A stretch of 64,000 nucleotides of DNA from Ilex aquifolium (GCA_951799425.1 OX637394.1:2677501-2741500); one strand, 5' to 3'; numbered from the stretch's first letter, positions 10,658 through 22,102 are shown. Made by a program: numbers and translations. Notes: generated from the letters alone by a model not told the origin.

Positions 10658-13522
10658 ATGGCTACGTCAATACAGCAATTTTGCTTGAGTTCCTTAACGA
10701 CACAACCTACTTTCAAGGAATCCCAGAAAAACCCACCTATCAAATTCTCAAAATTCTCTCGAAAACCCATCAAAACCCCTTCTCTCAAGGGTGTTTGCAA
10801 ACAAGGAAACCTCGAAGAAGCTTTTTTGGCACTTGGCCATCTCTTCGTTAACCACAACCCAACTGAGGATTGTTTAGATGAAGCTTTTTCATCGGTTCTT
10901 GAGCTTTGTGCAAGTGAAAAAGCATTGTCACATGGCCAACAAATCCATACCCATATCTTGAAATCTAATAATACGTGTGATTCACTGTTTTTGAACACTA
11001 AACTTGTGCTTATGTATGGTAAATGCTCGTCTTTAGTGGATGCTGAGAAGGTGTTTGATGGAATGTTTGACAGAACTATTTTTACTTGGAATGCCATGAT
11101 TGGTGCTTATGTGACAAATGGGGAACCTTTAGGAGCACTCGAATTGTATCAAGAAATGCGTTTTTCGGGAGTTTCGCCAGATGCATTCACCTTTCCTTGC
11201 ATTCTTAAGGCATGTGGTGGTGGGCTCAAGGATCTTAGTCGTGGGAGTGAAATTCATGGTCTAGCAATCAAACTTGGGTATATAACTAATGTGTTTGTTG
11301 TTAATTCGCTTATGGATATGTACTCCAAGTGTGATGATCTCAATGCGGCTACGTTGCTACATAATAGAGTGACCGAAAGAGAGGATGTTGTATCATGGAA
11401 TTCAATTATATCTGCTTATGCTGCAAATGGGAAGGCCACAGAAGCTTTGAGGTTTTTTACAGAAATGCAAAAGGCTGGTGTTCCCCCAAGCACATATACC
11501 TTTGTTGCTGCTCTTGAAGCCTGTGAGGATTCATCACTTGGAAAACTTGGGATGGAGATTCATGCAGCTATTCTGAAATCCACTCTCGGATTTGACATAC
11601 ACGTGGCCAATGCTTTGGTTGTTATGTACGCAAGATGTGGTAAAATGGGTGAAGCTGCAATAATATTTGATGGCATGGATGAGAGGGATAATATATCATG
11701 GAACTCAATGCTATCAGGATTTGTGCAAAATGGTCTTTATTATGATGCTTTGCAATTCTTCCATAAGATGCATTATGGAGGTCAAAACCCTGACCAGGTT
11801 ACAGTCATAAGTATGGTCATTACCTCTGGTCGATTGGGAAATCTGTTAAATGGAATGGAAATACATGCTTATGCTATAAAATATGGATTAGATTCTGATT
11901 TGCAGGTTGGAAACACTTTAATAGATATGTATGCAAAGTGTGGTAAAATGAACTATATGGACTCTGTTTTTGATAGGATGCATTATAAAGACTTCATTTC
12001 TTGGACGACAATTATCATGGGCCATGCTCAGAACAATTGTCATTTAAGGGCCTTACAATTGTTCCGGCAGGTACTGATCAGAGGACTGGATGTTGATGCA
12101 ACAATGATTGGAAGTGCCCTGCTGGCTAGTAGCGGGTTGAAGTGCATCTCACTTGTAAAAGAGATTCATGGTCATGCTTTGAGAAGAGGTGTATATGATC
12201 CTGTCTTACAAAATTCAATTGTTGATGTTTATGGAGAATGTGAAAATGTAGATTATGCATCTCATGTATTTGAATCTATTGAATTTAAAGATGTTGTGTC
12301 TTGGACAAGCATGATGTCTTGTTATGTCCATAATGGACTTGCAAATGAGGCTCTTGACCTTTTCATCTCTATGACAGAAACAGCTGTTGAACCTGATTCT
12401 GTTGCTTTAGTGAGTGCACTCTCTGCTGCCGCAGACCTATCTGCCTTAAGGAAAGGAAAAGAGATTCATGGGTTCTTGGTTAGAAAGGGCTTCATTCTAG
12501 AGGGTCCTATTGCAAGTTCTCTCGTGGATATGTATGCCTCTTGTGGAACAATAGAGAACTCATATATGATATTTAGTTATGTTGGAGACAAAGACTTAGT
12601 TTTATGGACTAGCATGATAAATGCATGTGGAAGGCATGGCCATGGTAATGCAGCCCTAGATATATTTAGACAGATGGTGGGTGAAAATGTTCGTCCTGAT
12701 CATATTACTTTCTTGGCACTTCTTTATGCATGTAGCCATTCAGCACTGGTTGATGAAGGCAGAAGAGTTTTTGAGATAATGAAGAATGAATATAAGTTGG
12801 AGCCATGGCCAGAACATTATGCCTGTCTGGTTGATCTGCTTGGTCGTGCAAATCACTTGGAAGAGGCATTTGAGTTTGTGAAAAGCATTGAAACAGAAGC
12901 TTCTGCAGCTGTCTGGTGCTCTCTCCTCAGTGCTTGTCGGGTTCATTCTAACAAAGAATTAGGAGAATTTGCTATACAGAAGCTTCTAGAATTGGATCCA
13001 GAGAATCCGGGAAATTATGTACTTGTATCTAATGTATTTGCTACAACAGGTAGATGGGAAGATGTCGAAGAAGTGAGAACTAGGATGAAGGGGAAAGGGT
13101 TGAGGAAGGATCCTGCCTGTAGTTGGATTGAGGTTGGTGACAAAATTCATACTTTCATTGCAAGGGACAGGTCTCATCCCCAATGTGATGAGATATACAA
13201 AAAGTTAGTTCAGATTACTGAGCAATTGGAGAGGGAGGGAGGCTATGTGGCTCAAACTAAGTATGTTTTGCACAATGTAGCTGAAAAAGAAAAAGTCAAG
13301 ATGCTTTATGGCCACAGTGAAAGGCTGGCTATTGCATACGGCCTACTTGCAACATCCGAGGGAACCCCAATTCGGATCACAAAGAACCTTCGTGTTTGTG
13401 GTGATTGCCATACTTTTAGCAAGCTGGTTTCAAAATTCTTTAAACGCGAAATTATTGTGAGAGATGCCAATAGATTTCATCATTTTCGTAGTGGAGTCTG
13501 TTCTTGTGGAGATTTCTGGTGA
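10658..13522 (+). CDS. PPR-DYW organellar RNA-editing factor (OTP86-like)
   Basis: A single intronless frame of 954 codons from ATG at 10658. The frame is open upstream to a TTG at 10613, but the first ATG (GGAAATGG context) is the sensible start; residues 1-50 (MATSIQQFCLSSL..., rich in S/T/K) look like a plastid transit peptide. Residues ~50-740 are tandem PPR motifs of the P-L-S type, with recurring LxDMYxKCG and VVSWNSxI/WTSM signatures. E/E+ motifs follow. The last ~95 residues are a DYW deaminase-like domain with YGHSERLA (HxE), RVCGDCH (CxxCH) and a C-terminal DFW. Such proteins bind a site in organellar RNA and direct C-to-U editing. Best match by recall is Arabidopsis At3g63370/OTP86 (chloroplast rps14 editing), supported by the MIR167 and ACA neighbours. 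The exact editing target here is inferred, not shown. Confidence 0.93.
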   Translation: MATSIQQFCLSSLTTQPTFKESQKNPPIKFSKFSRKPIKTPSLKGVCKQGNLEEAFLALGHLFVNHNPTEDCLDEAFSSVLELCASEKALSHGQQIHTHILKSNNTCDSLFLNTKLVLMYGKCSSLVDAEKVFDGMFDRTIFTWNAMIGAYVTNGEPLGALELYQEMRFSGVSPDAFTFPCILKACGGGLKDLSRGSEIHGLAIKLGYITNVFVVNSLMDMYSKCDDLNAATLLHNRVTEREDVVSWNSIISAYAANGKATEALRFFTEMQKAGVPPSTYTFVAALEACEDSSLGKLGMEIHAAILKSTLGFDIHVANALVVMYARCGKMGEAAIIFDGMDERDNISWNSMLSGFVQNGLYYDALQFFHKMHYGGQNPDQVTVISMVITSGRLGNLLNGMEIHAYAIKYGLDSDLQVGNTLIDMYAKCGKMNYMDSVFDRMHYKDFISWTTIIMGHAQNNCHLRALQLFRQVLIRGLDVDATMIGSALLASSGLKCISLVKEIHGHALRRGVYDPVLQNSIVDVYGECENVDYASHVFESIEFKDVVSWTSMMSCYVHNGLANEALDLFISMTETAVEPDSVALVSALSAAADLSALRKGKEIHGFLVRKGFILEGPIASSLVDMYASCGTIENSYMIFSYVGDKDLVLWTSMINACGRHGHGNAALDIFRQMVGENVRPDHITFLALLYACSHSALVDEGRRVFEIMKNEYKLEPWPEHYACLVDLLGRANHLEEAFEFVKSIETEASAAVWCSLLSACRVHSNKELGEFAIQKLLELDPENPGNYVLVSNVFATTGRWEDVEEVRTRMKGKGLRKDPACSWIEVGDKIHTFIARDRSHPQCDEIYKKLVQITEQLEREGGYVAQTKYVLHNVAEKEKVKMLYGHSERLAIAYGLLATSEGTPIRITKNLRVCGDCHTFSKLVSKFFKREIIVRDANRFHHFRSGVCSCGDFW

Positions 13523-14853
13523 TAATTAGTAATATTGTTAAATTTTTTTGGAGATTGCTGGTGACAGTCAAAGATTGAGGTGAAATATTGGGATCACAAG
13601 GAATTGGCTGGTGATGACCGCCAGAGTCACTCAACATATTAATAGGTTTGCTTTGGCAACATTTACTTATCAGAGCTTCTCATTTAGTCTCCCAAACTGC
13701 CATATTCTCAGGCGGAGAACTGAAATTAGTGCATCATCGTTACTTTCAAACCAGATTTCTGTAGCCAATTTGGACTCAACTCCTCCCTGACATACTCGAG
13801 AGACCTTCAGGACTCGGGCGATGCTTTCATCTCTTCGAGCAAGTTTTGAAGAACTTATTCAATAAAGGGCTGACGGAATATGGTCATCAAGAACTTTGCT
13901 GCAAATTATATTTTACAAAACCGACAATACATAGCAGAAGTAGGTCTCTAAAACTTCTATAGTTCATGACATTCTGTAAATTGTTTAGGCAGGTAGGTTC
14001 ATATTTGTGGGCATTTAATGTGGTTTCTTGTAACTAAACTTGGAGAATGCTCTTCTAGAAAAAGAATGGAAAATGGAGAGAGAGAAAACCAGTACCTAGA
14101 TGTAAAGTTGTCCTTCATTCATGTAGATTTTGCTGAATGAAGAACTTAATTTATCTTGTTGCACTCATTTTTCTTGAGCACTTATTTGCATTAGATGAAC
14201 AAGCATTAGAAATCTGACTGTTGTAAGGGGAATTGACTTTTAGAATAGCAAAAACATGATCACTTTCTTCTCTTGTAAATGTGAATAATATGCTCCATTC
14301 AATTTTTTTTCTTTGTTTGATCGAGACACATGTCCACCTGATGAACGGGGGTGCATAAATTGTGCTCATGGCGGGCGATATTTGATTGGCAGAACTTGAT
14401 TCGGTTAGGAAACTGAAATTCGAGGAAAATACATCGCTACCTGGGTATGTGTGATTTTGTCAAGGTGCAGATAAATATGTGTTGGGCTATTGATGACAAT
14501 AACCATGAAGGAATTTGAATTTGTTTTTCAGGCTACTGCATGACAGGAGGGTAAACAGATTATTCAGCTCCAAAAGTGTTCACTAGCTCATGCAGTGTTG
14601 CTTCAAACATTGAGATCAACCTGTTATGGACTTTGAAGGTGGTAATAGCCTTACTTGCCCGATTGATCCGAGTGAGCAGTGGTTTATATTGTACAGCCTC
14701 GAAAAGCATTTGTATACTTAGGAACTTTAAGGTTGTGAGACATTGAGTTTTGTGCCTTATGTTTCAAATTAAAGGGGTGAAGAAATGGAAAGATAAACAA
14801 AGGTGATTAAGTGGGCTGTCCAAGGTTCAAAATGATCAATAGTGTACTGTAAT
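13523..14853 (+). other. probable PPR 3' UTR and downstream flank
   Basis: This stretch is less AT-rich than the surrounding repeats and carries no recognisable frame. It may contain the PPR 3' UTR, possibly with an intron. No single polyadenylation signal can be assigned. The short minus-strand frame at 14151-14369 has no recognisable domain. Confidence 0.4.
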
Positions 14854-15950
14854 TAGGGGTGTTCAAATTTTTGATTGACCGCAATTTTTTACCCTACCCT
14901 ACTAAACGGCTAGTCGCACAAATCAGGTAGGAATGCGAAATTTTTTTTGGTCTTTCGATTAAATCGGGTAGGAATGCGGAATACCCATCAATTTTCGCAT
15001 TCCTACCCTACCCTACCCTACCCGCATTAATTAATTAATATATATAAACTAAAAAAACCCTAATTGCTAACCAACCTTATCGTCTACTGACTAAGCGAGC
15101 GTCTCCCTCCACTCCTCTCCTCTTGCCTTCATCGGTATTCATCACTCAAGCCTCTGTCTTCATAGCTCAGGCCTTTATCGTTCAGTTCCGACCTCCCCAG
15201 ATACTCTCTCTCTCTCTCTCTCTCTCTGTTTTGGCGCAATCTAGTGGCCTTCATCGTTCAGGCCTTCATCTACATATTTGATTTTTTTTTAAGCATCAAG
15301 TTAATGAACCTCAAAACCCTAACTTTCAAGCATAGTTCAGGTTTTCTCTGTTTTTTTTTAGCATCGCTCAGGCCTTTTTTTATTTTTTGGGAAAATTACA
15401 TCCAGATCCCCTAAGGTTTGTCACTTAATCACTCAGATCCCCTGATATTTAAAATATTACACACAGACTCCATAAGGTTTGTATGCGCTAACACTTAAGC
15501 ATCGCTCAGGCCTTCCTTTTTTTTTTTTTTTAAGCTTTCAAAACTTATCCAATTAACATCAAACATGAAAAACCCCAAATTTCAAGTCTTAAATCGGAAT
15601 CCAAAACAACTGGAGTCAGTGTCTGCGCTTTGCATTGTACCTGATGGTGTAACAATCATGATGGATTAATGTTCATGTTTTCTTGTAATTGTTGTTGTAG
15701 TTGTTTTAGATTTTAGTGTTATTGATTTATTGTGTTATTAAATTGGTGCATGTTATTTAATTGAATTGTTAAAATGATCCAAAAATTAATAGCTATAAAA
15801 GTGTTTACCTGACTTCCTACCCGATTAATCGGGTAGGAATACCACATCTGATCGAGTAGGGTAGGCTAAGAAAAAATTCTTCCACAAAGTATCAGATAAA
15901 AAGACAAAAGACTATATTTTCAACCCGTAAAATAGGGTGAACACCCCCTA
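14854..15950. mobile_element. non-autonomous hAT element, complete, 1097 bp
   Basis: Flanked by the 8-bp direct repeat ACTGTAAT (14846-14853 and 15951-15958), the target-duplication length of hAT transposons. Terminal inverted repeats are TAGGGGTGTTCA at the left and TGAACACCCCCTA at the right. Subterminal regions carry many copies of GGGTAGGAATGCG and CTACCCTACCCG, typical transposase-binding clusters. The interior holds a (CT)n at 15204-15228, repeated TCGTTCAGGCCTTCATC-like words, and a fragment (about 15391-15500) of the Mutator-type MITE family seen at 30382. No transposase frame. Confidence 0.85.
15391..15500 (+). mobile_element. MITE fragment nested in the hAT element
   Basis: Begins GGGAAAATTACATCCAGATC and continues through a TTTGTCACTTAATCACTCAG-type word and a TATTACACACAGACTCC word, matching the left terminal repeat of the elements at 30382-31010 and 43936-44565. 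Only about 110 bp are present. It is flanked on both sides by the GCATCGCTCAGGCCTT repeat of the host element. Confidence 0.6.
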
Positions 15951-15958
15951 ACTGTAAT

Positions 15959-16777
15959 AGGCTAGCTAATATGGTTGGGAATTTGATTGTGAAATGAATG
16001 AACTGTACAGTCCTGGTGTTCCCATTAAGCTTCTTGTCAGATATATTTCAAGTTCAATGGTTGAAGGGTATGCATCCAGATATATCTTGACAATGAATCG
16101 TCTCAACCACAAGTTTCTTTAATTGATGGGTTCAACAAACATTTCAAAAAATTTCAAATATAGTTTATTTTTTAAATATTTTTTTTAATATCATATCAAA
16201 AATTTATTTTTGGGTAGTATAAACTTATCCCGACTTGACATGATCATTACTTCAGTGGCTGGCTGATGGTTGGCTTAATGTTGTTGTGAGCTAGGATGAG
16301 TAAGATGTATTGTTAGCCTACCAAAAGAAATGAATAGTTTTATATTGTTCAGTTCTCATCCAGTCTGTCTGTGAAATAGCCTAGCTGCTTTAGGAAATGC
16401 AGAATTAGTAGGACCACTCTACTTTCTAGACACTGTAGAACCTATACATCATTTGTATGTGCATGCATTTATATGCACTTCTGCTGCATCAATAATAGTA
16501 CTGATTAATATACCAATCAAATATAAAACAACAAATTAAAGGACATGAGTTGTCAATGACTCAATGCCCTCTCTGAATCTCTAGTACATCTTTGTTTGGG
16601 ACAGGTTCTATGAATGAAAACAGTTTGTTTAAATTATGAATTTTTTTTATTATTTACAAATCACATATATAGCATAAACTTAACTACTCTTATAAGGGTC
16701 GAACTTAAAATCCTTTTTTATTCGATGGGTCATTCATTAAGATGGCCTCGAGAGATTTCAAATGGGTAGTGATATCT
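15959..16777. other. intergenic; no gene seen
   Basis: No open frame with a recognisable domain, no clear repeat boundary. AT-rich towards 16140-16230 and 16620-16700. Confidence 0.4.
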
Positions 16778-17020
16778 AATCCCAATAAATAGATCAAGTG
16801 GTAATAAGGACGAGATCTAAATTCAGACGTCTTAAATTCAAATTTTGGCAATTCTTTGAGATCAGCCCATGAGAAATTTATTATTTTCCTTATGAATATC
16901 TTAGTTTTAGCGTTGATGATCTGTTTTTGACCAGATCAGGGAGGGAATTAATCGAGAGAAAATTAGTCGAGGTGCAAGTAAGCTGATTTGAACACTTCTA
17001 ACCGTTAAACTAAAAAAATA
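16778..17020 (+). mobile_element. tRNA-derived SINE-like copy
   Basis: Starts around ATCCCAATAAATAGATCAAG, has an A-box-like AAGTGGTAATAAGGACGAG and a degenerate B-box-like AAATTCAAATTTTGGC about 40 bp later. It then has a conserved tail with GATGATCTG and CTGATTTGAACACTTCTAAC, ending near a short A run. Related copies lie at 26837, 33430(-), 45892(-), 54281 and 56720(-). Confidence 0.6.
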
Positions 17021-17639
17021 TGGTAGAGACATCTAAGGTTCAAAACAATGTTCAAGAAGACTTATAAAGATTAAAGATCAAAGAAAAACATAATGAAGAA
17101 GTTCTATAAAGATCAAAGAAAAATATAATGAAGAAGTTCAAGCTCTAAATTTACTATACTCGATGTTAAAAAAAAAAAAAATCTGGAATTTTAGATTTAG
17201 ATCTTGATGGATTCATTCAAAAAATGATATACATTTTGATTGTAATTTTTTGGATTTTGTAGCGTTACTTTTTTAAAAAATCTGTTATGTGTAAAATTTT
17301 TATATATAATTATTTTTAATATTAAAATTATTTTTTAATGAATAATTATAAATAAATTATTTAAATTTAAGTATGGTACTGAACTTGATATCATAACCTT
17401 ATCCTCTGAACAAGAGGATATTCCATCCGAAAAAGACAGTTATGGTTCAGCGGCGTGACATGATATGTCAAAAAACGCAAAGGACATGAAATGTCGTCCA
17501 AGGAAAGCAAGAAAAGTTGGGACCTCTTCTTAAACCGAACACGATTTCAACACGTGACCAAAGCCTCACTGTTACCTCAGCAATAATCATTATCAATAAT
17601 TTTCGAAATAGAACACCTTCTTACAGAAGGATTTGTCCA
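17021..17639. other. intergenic; no gene seen
   Basis: Includes a short duplicated piece (AAAGATCAAAGAAAAA(C/T)ATAA at about 17070 and 17111) and a somewhat GC-richer part at 17430-17560. No coding evidence. Confidence 0.4.
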
Positions 17640-17749
17640 TGATACCGAAAAATAAAATTTCAAATTTTATTATATTTTTAAATATTTTTAAAATTATTAT
17701 AGTATTGAAAAAAAAATAATAAAAATAGTTATCAAAATAATGATAAAAA

Positions 17750-18660
17750 TATTCACAAATGAATGTGATAAATTACTCACAAATGTGATAAAAAAAATTT
17801 ATATTGTAGAAAAGTGGTAAAAATAATTACCACAACAGTGATAAAAATATTCAAAACAGTAATAAAAATATTCACAAATGTGATAAATTATTCACAAAAA
17901 TAATAAAAAATTTAATTATAAAATGACCCACAAAAATTATAAAAAAATATCCATTAAAATAGTAAAATTTAGATGTACCGTACCAAATTTTTTTCTTTCA
18001 TACCGTAGTCAAGTCCTTTATGAAAATATATATAAACAATGCTATGCTTATCAAATTATTTACTAAAATTTATATCTCAAATCAACAAAAAAATTTATGA
18101 GCAATATTGTGCTTATCAAATTATTTACTAATTTTTGTATCTCAAATCAGTGTGAATGATTGGATTAGTGGACCCACTAACTCCACTAAATATTCAATGC
18201 ATAAAATTTCGATACATCATTTTGAATACAAGATTTAGTAAATAAATTTGAACAATACAATTTGATCCAATATTTAAATGATCTCGACTGTGTTACACTT
18301 TACAGGGATAATGTTAGTGATGTGTAAGAGAATGAAAGAGGGGTGAAAGGGTACAGAGTAATATTATGCTTACTAATTTTTTATCTCAAATGATATGGTA
18401 TGATATTTAACAATTAAATAAGTGAGTTTTATTAATATTATATGATAAAAATTATACCATATCATTTGAAATAAAAAAAAATTAACAAGCATAATATTTT
18501 TTGGAGTGAGATAAACGTGCAGCGAAAAAGAGAGTTGGTTACGAAAGAGACGTGAGAGATATAAAAGGTAATGGAAAAATAAAAGTTTAACTTGGAAGTT
18601 AAATTTTTATAATTTTTAATTTTATCTTGAAAAAAAATCTGATTGATCTCCTATATTAAA
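17750..18660. repeat. dispersed repeat, first copy (left part)
   Basis: Aligns closely with 41471-41697 plus 42614-43195: shared words include AAATGACCCACAAAAATTAT, GTAGTCAAGTCCTTTATGAA and GAAAAAGAGAGTTGGTTA. The copy here lacks the MITE that interrupts the second copy and so shows the empty site (AATCAACAAAAAAATTTATG at about 18080). Confidence 0.75.
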
Positions 18661-19692
18661 AAATTAGTTATTCCTCGTGCCTAAAGACACGGAATAATAA
18701 AAAAATGGTCAACATATTTGTATTCATACCCAAAATTAAATCACAAACATAAAAGAGAGATAAAAAAATTTAAGCACAGATTGTAGTGGGGGTGAGCAGT
18801 GGTAGTGGTAGTGGTAGTTGTAGTTGTAGTGGTAGTGGGTGACAGTGGTGATAGTGGGAGACGTGATGGTTGTGGTGGGTAAGGTGACGACCGTGGTGGT
18901 GGTAGTAGTCGTGGGTGACAATGGTGATAGTAGTCGTGGGTTTTGAGTGATGATGATAGTAGTGGCAGCCGTGGGTAGTAACGGTGGTGGTGGTGGTGGG
19001 CGATGATGAGTGCTTCTAAGCAACAATTTGATGGGTTATGGCGAATGGCGGCGGTGGTAAGTGTGGTAAGGGTAGGTGACAATAGGTGGCTATAGTGGTG
19101 GGCGATGACAGGTGGTTGGTGGTGGTAGGTGTGGTGGGGGTAGGTGACAGTAGCTGGTGGCAATGGTGGGCTAGGATGGGTGATGGTGGGTGCTTTTGGT
19201 GGGCGACAGTGGTAGTGGGATGGTAGTGGTAATGATAATAAATATAAAAATAAGATGATGATAGTGGTGGGTGGTGGCCATGGACGACGATAGTAGCAAT
19301 CGGTGGTGGGTGACGATGGTGATGGTGGTGGCGGTGGGGCAGTGGGGGTGAAGGTGGGGCAGTGGTGGGTTGCCAATGGTGGTGGGGCGGTGGAAGTGGT
19401 GATGGTGGTAGTGGTGATGGTAATGGAGCGGTGGGGGTGATGGTGGTAGAGATAGTGGTGGGCCGGTTCCAAACATTAAATTTTTTTTTTTAAAGTATTT
19501 ATGAAAAAAAATTCCTATAAGTACTTTTAAAAAATCACTCCAAACACACCATTAAAAACTTATTTTTCCTATTAAATTTGGGGTGTTAATATTAGCCGTT
19601 AGATTAACTTTAAAATAAAATTTAAAGTTATATCAACCGCCAATCACAAAAATAATTTTATTTATCTTTTGAAATTTGAATTGTACAGTATT
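18661..19692. repeat. insertion carrying a GT-rich minisatellite
   Basis: This ~1-kb block is absent from the otherwise matching copy at 41471-43330, where CTCCTATATTAAAA runs straight into TATTATTGAC. Most of it (18780-19465) is an irregular array of GTGGTGGTGATAGTGG-like units with strong strand asymmetry (G/T on the plus strand). The minus strand consequently shows a 243-codon His/Pro/Thr-rich frame that I regard as a by-product. Confidence 0.7.
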
Positions 19693-19930
19693 TTATTAGA
19701 TAGATTATTGACTTGTAACTAATTATTGGTATAAGAAGTATATATCAAACTTCACCCTATGTTTTTTTTGATAGAAATAGATTATTGTCTATTTATAATG
19801 GTGATATCTTACTATATTATAAAATAATTAAATTAGGAATGAGCGGCCTTGAGAAAACTTCCCTCCCTAAATGTTAATTTATAAGAATTTTAAAATATTT
19901 AATTAATTCACTCTAATCAAAACATTACAT
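19693..19930. repeat. dispersed repeat, first copy (right part)
   Basis: Matches 43195-43330: both have GTAACTAATTATT followed by AAGTATATAT, AAACTTCACCCTAT and CTAAATGTTAATTTAT. It shows that the GT-rich block is an insertion into, or a deletion from, one of the two copies. Confidence 0.65.
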
Positions 19931-20720
19931 GTGCCTTTTGTAACTATTCTTACTATTTTTTTTAAACTATTTCAAAATTTAAAATTTTAATTATATTTAT
20001 TAATTATTTAAAATATAAATAAATAAATTTTAATATTAATAAAGATTATCCAAAAATATTATAATAACGAAAGTGATAATAAAAAAAGATAATAAATTTT
20101 GTTCATCCTACGGGTACCTCTTACTCTCTCATATAAAAAACATGATATGTGTTGGTCCACGTGTAAGGTTTTCAAACGTTTGTACCCAAATCAAAAGGGG
20201 GTGCTAATATTGTTCAAAAAAAAAAAAAGGGGGTGCTAAAATAGATACCACGATCCCGTGAGATCTAATGATGTTACATTGCTGTAATGACGTGTTCAAC
20301 TTCTTACCGTGTAAAGATATTAATCGGGATTTGACTACGGTATTTAGAAAAAAAAAAATTATATCATACTTCTAAAATTTAATTTTTAGAATTTTTGTGT
20401 ATAATTTTATAATTAAAAATTATCACTTTTATAGGTAATTTATCACATTTGTGAGTATTTTTATCATTGTTGTAATAACTATTTTTACCGCTTTTATTCG
20501 GTGTAAAAAATTATTATTTTTGTAGGTGATTTACCACAAATATGAGTGTTTTTAACATTATTGTGAGTGTTTTTATTACTGTTGTGATAATTATTTTTAT
20601 CAATTTTTTTGGGTACAAAAAAATTATCATTTTTGTATATGATTTGTCACATTTGTGAATATTTTAACTATTGTTGTGTTAACTATTTTTACAATTTTTT
20701 TTTTATTTATTTCTTTTCTT

Positions 20721-20975
20721 GGGGTATTTGAAAAGATTTTCCTCCTAAAATGCTTAATTTTAAGAATTTTGATTTAATTTAATCATAAAACAATGATTGA
20801 TCCAATAAAAACCTAACACCTACACTTCAACAACTAATTTGGACTCTCCCTATCCCCCATTTCTCCACTTTTTTAGGCAGCAACTTCCAAACATTTTTTC
20901 TTCGACGTATTTGAAGTTGGTAAAAACCAACTTGGACTCTGATACCCCTATTCCCCAATTTTACTTGTACATATT
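20721..20975. other. intergenic; no gene seen
   Basis: AT-rich, with no repeat boundary or coding feature that I can support. Confidence 0.35.
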
Positions 20976-20976
20976 A

Positions 20977-21574
20977 GAGCATCTCAAACAGATACTTTAA
21001 ATGAGCAAAATAATTAAAATTTAGCTAATTAAAGTAAAAAATCATGCTCTAACAAATTATGTTCACATACTGTAAAATAGATTTTTACTACAATGATACT
21101 CTAAATATAAAATATAACTGTAGCAACTTGTAAAGATAATTTATATTATTTTTTCTCTCTTCCTCTCCTTTCTTTCATTTTCTTTCTTTCTCCATTTCAC
21201 TATTCTCAAAAAAAAATAATACAAAAGGAATGAGAAATAATATTTAAAAGGAGTAGTTAAAAATATAGAAAATTTGTTGGAGTGTGTATTGAAAAAGTGA
21301 GTAGCTAAGGCCCCGTTTGGTAACGTTCTCGTTTTTCGTTTTTCAAAAACGAAAAAAGAAAACCGAAAACAACTTTTTTTGGTTTTTGAAAATCGCCCCT
21401 CGTTTACAAAACGGTGGCAGAAAAAAAAAATCGGTTACCAAACGAGTTTTTTTTTCTTGTTTACTCTAAAAATAAAAATAAAAACGAAAAACGAAAACGT
21501 TACCAAACGGGGCCTAAAGTATAAAATGTTGTTTTTTGAGTAGGTAAAATGCATTTTGTTGTTGGAGATGCTCT
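20977..21574. mobile_element. PIF/Harbinger-like MITE with a nested Tourist-like MITE
   Basis: Ends GAGCATCTC... and ...GGAGATGCTC are inverted, and the body aligns with the intact copy at 26024-26403 (shared CTCTCTCTTCCTCTCCTTT and ATTTGTTGGAGTGTGTATTG or CTGTTGGAGTGTGTATTG). It is interrupted at 21309-21514 by another MITE. The target duplication of this outer element is not clean. Confidence 0.7.
21309..21514. mobile_element. Tourist-like MITE, 206 bp
   Basis: Terminal repeats GGCCCCGTTTGGTAACGTT and AACGTTACCAAACGGGGCC are perfect over about 19 bp. The 3-bp direct repeat TAA flanks it (21306-21308 and 21515-21517), as for PIF/Harbinger elements. The related outer MITE at 26024-26403 has the unoccupied TAA site (GTGAGTAGTTAAAATAG), which confirms the insertion. 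Confidence 0.88.
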
Positions 21575-22102
21575 GTCAAGATTAAGTTTCTATAAAGACC
21601 TAAAATTCAGATATTTTTTATCAAGACTGTCCAATGATATTATTGTTCAAAGATTTGTAATGAAAAATCAAACAGTCAATTACTTTTTAAGATTTGCATG
21701 TATGTTTTTTTGTCGAGGTATAAATATTTAAATTATACAATTTTTAATATTATAAGTGTTTAGAGTAAATGATTATTTAGGTATGTGAGCGTGTTAAAAT
21801 ATAAATACTTAAGTTATTTATTCTTTAATTACTTAAACTTTTAAAATAAATAATTATTTAAAAATTGCAGCCTAAGCTAAGGCATGAATAACACTCATAA
21901 TTTAGAAATTGGAAGATATGGGTACAGTTTGTATTACACAGGGTCACCGTTAGTATATAATAAATTTATACTTAAATTTATGATAGATGATATATTGAAA
22001 AATATTTGATAGATCTCAAGTTCTCAACCTATGCCGGGGTTGATTCAAATTTCACAGATTATAGATTAAATAAACCCTAAATTAAACAGATTGGTATTCT
22101 AA
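21575..22102. other. intergenic; no gene seen
   Basis: AT-rich with no recognisable frame; the 60-codon frame at 21549-21731 runs out of the MITE and has no recognisable domain. Confidence 0.4.

Larger units (their letters stand above)
17640..20720. repeat. large foldback: ~380-bp inverted arms around a 2.3-kb core
   Basis: Left arm 17640-18016 and right arm 20325-20720 are imperfect inverted copies: TACCGTAGTCAAGTCC on the left versus GGGATTTGACTACGGTA on the right, and ATATTCACAAATGTGATAAA-type units versus their complements (TCACATTTGTGAGTATTTT). Each arm is itself made of several ~25-40-bp sub-repeats. The core contains the segment also found at 41471-43330 and the GT-rich minisatellite. 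No transposase frame, so this may be a foldback element or an arrangement of repeats. Confidence 0.5.

Noticed and set aside
10588..11097. 169-codon frame antisense to the PPR gene
   Set aside because: It is a shadow of the PPR coding strand, without a recognisable domain.
18741..19472. 243-codon minus-strand frame rich in His, Pro, Thr and Tyr
   Set aside because: It is the translation of an irregular trinucleotide-like minisatellite; composition explains the absence of stops.
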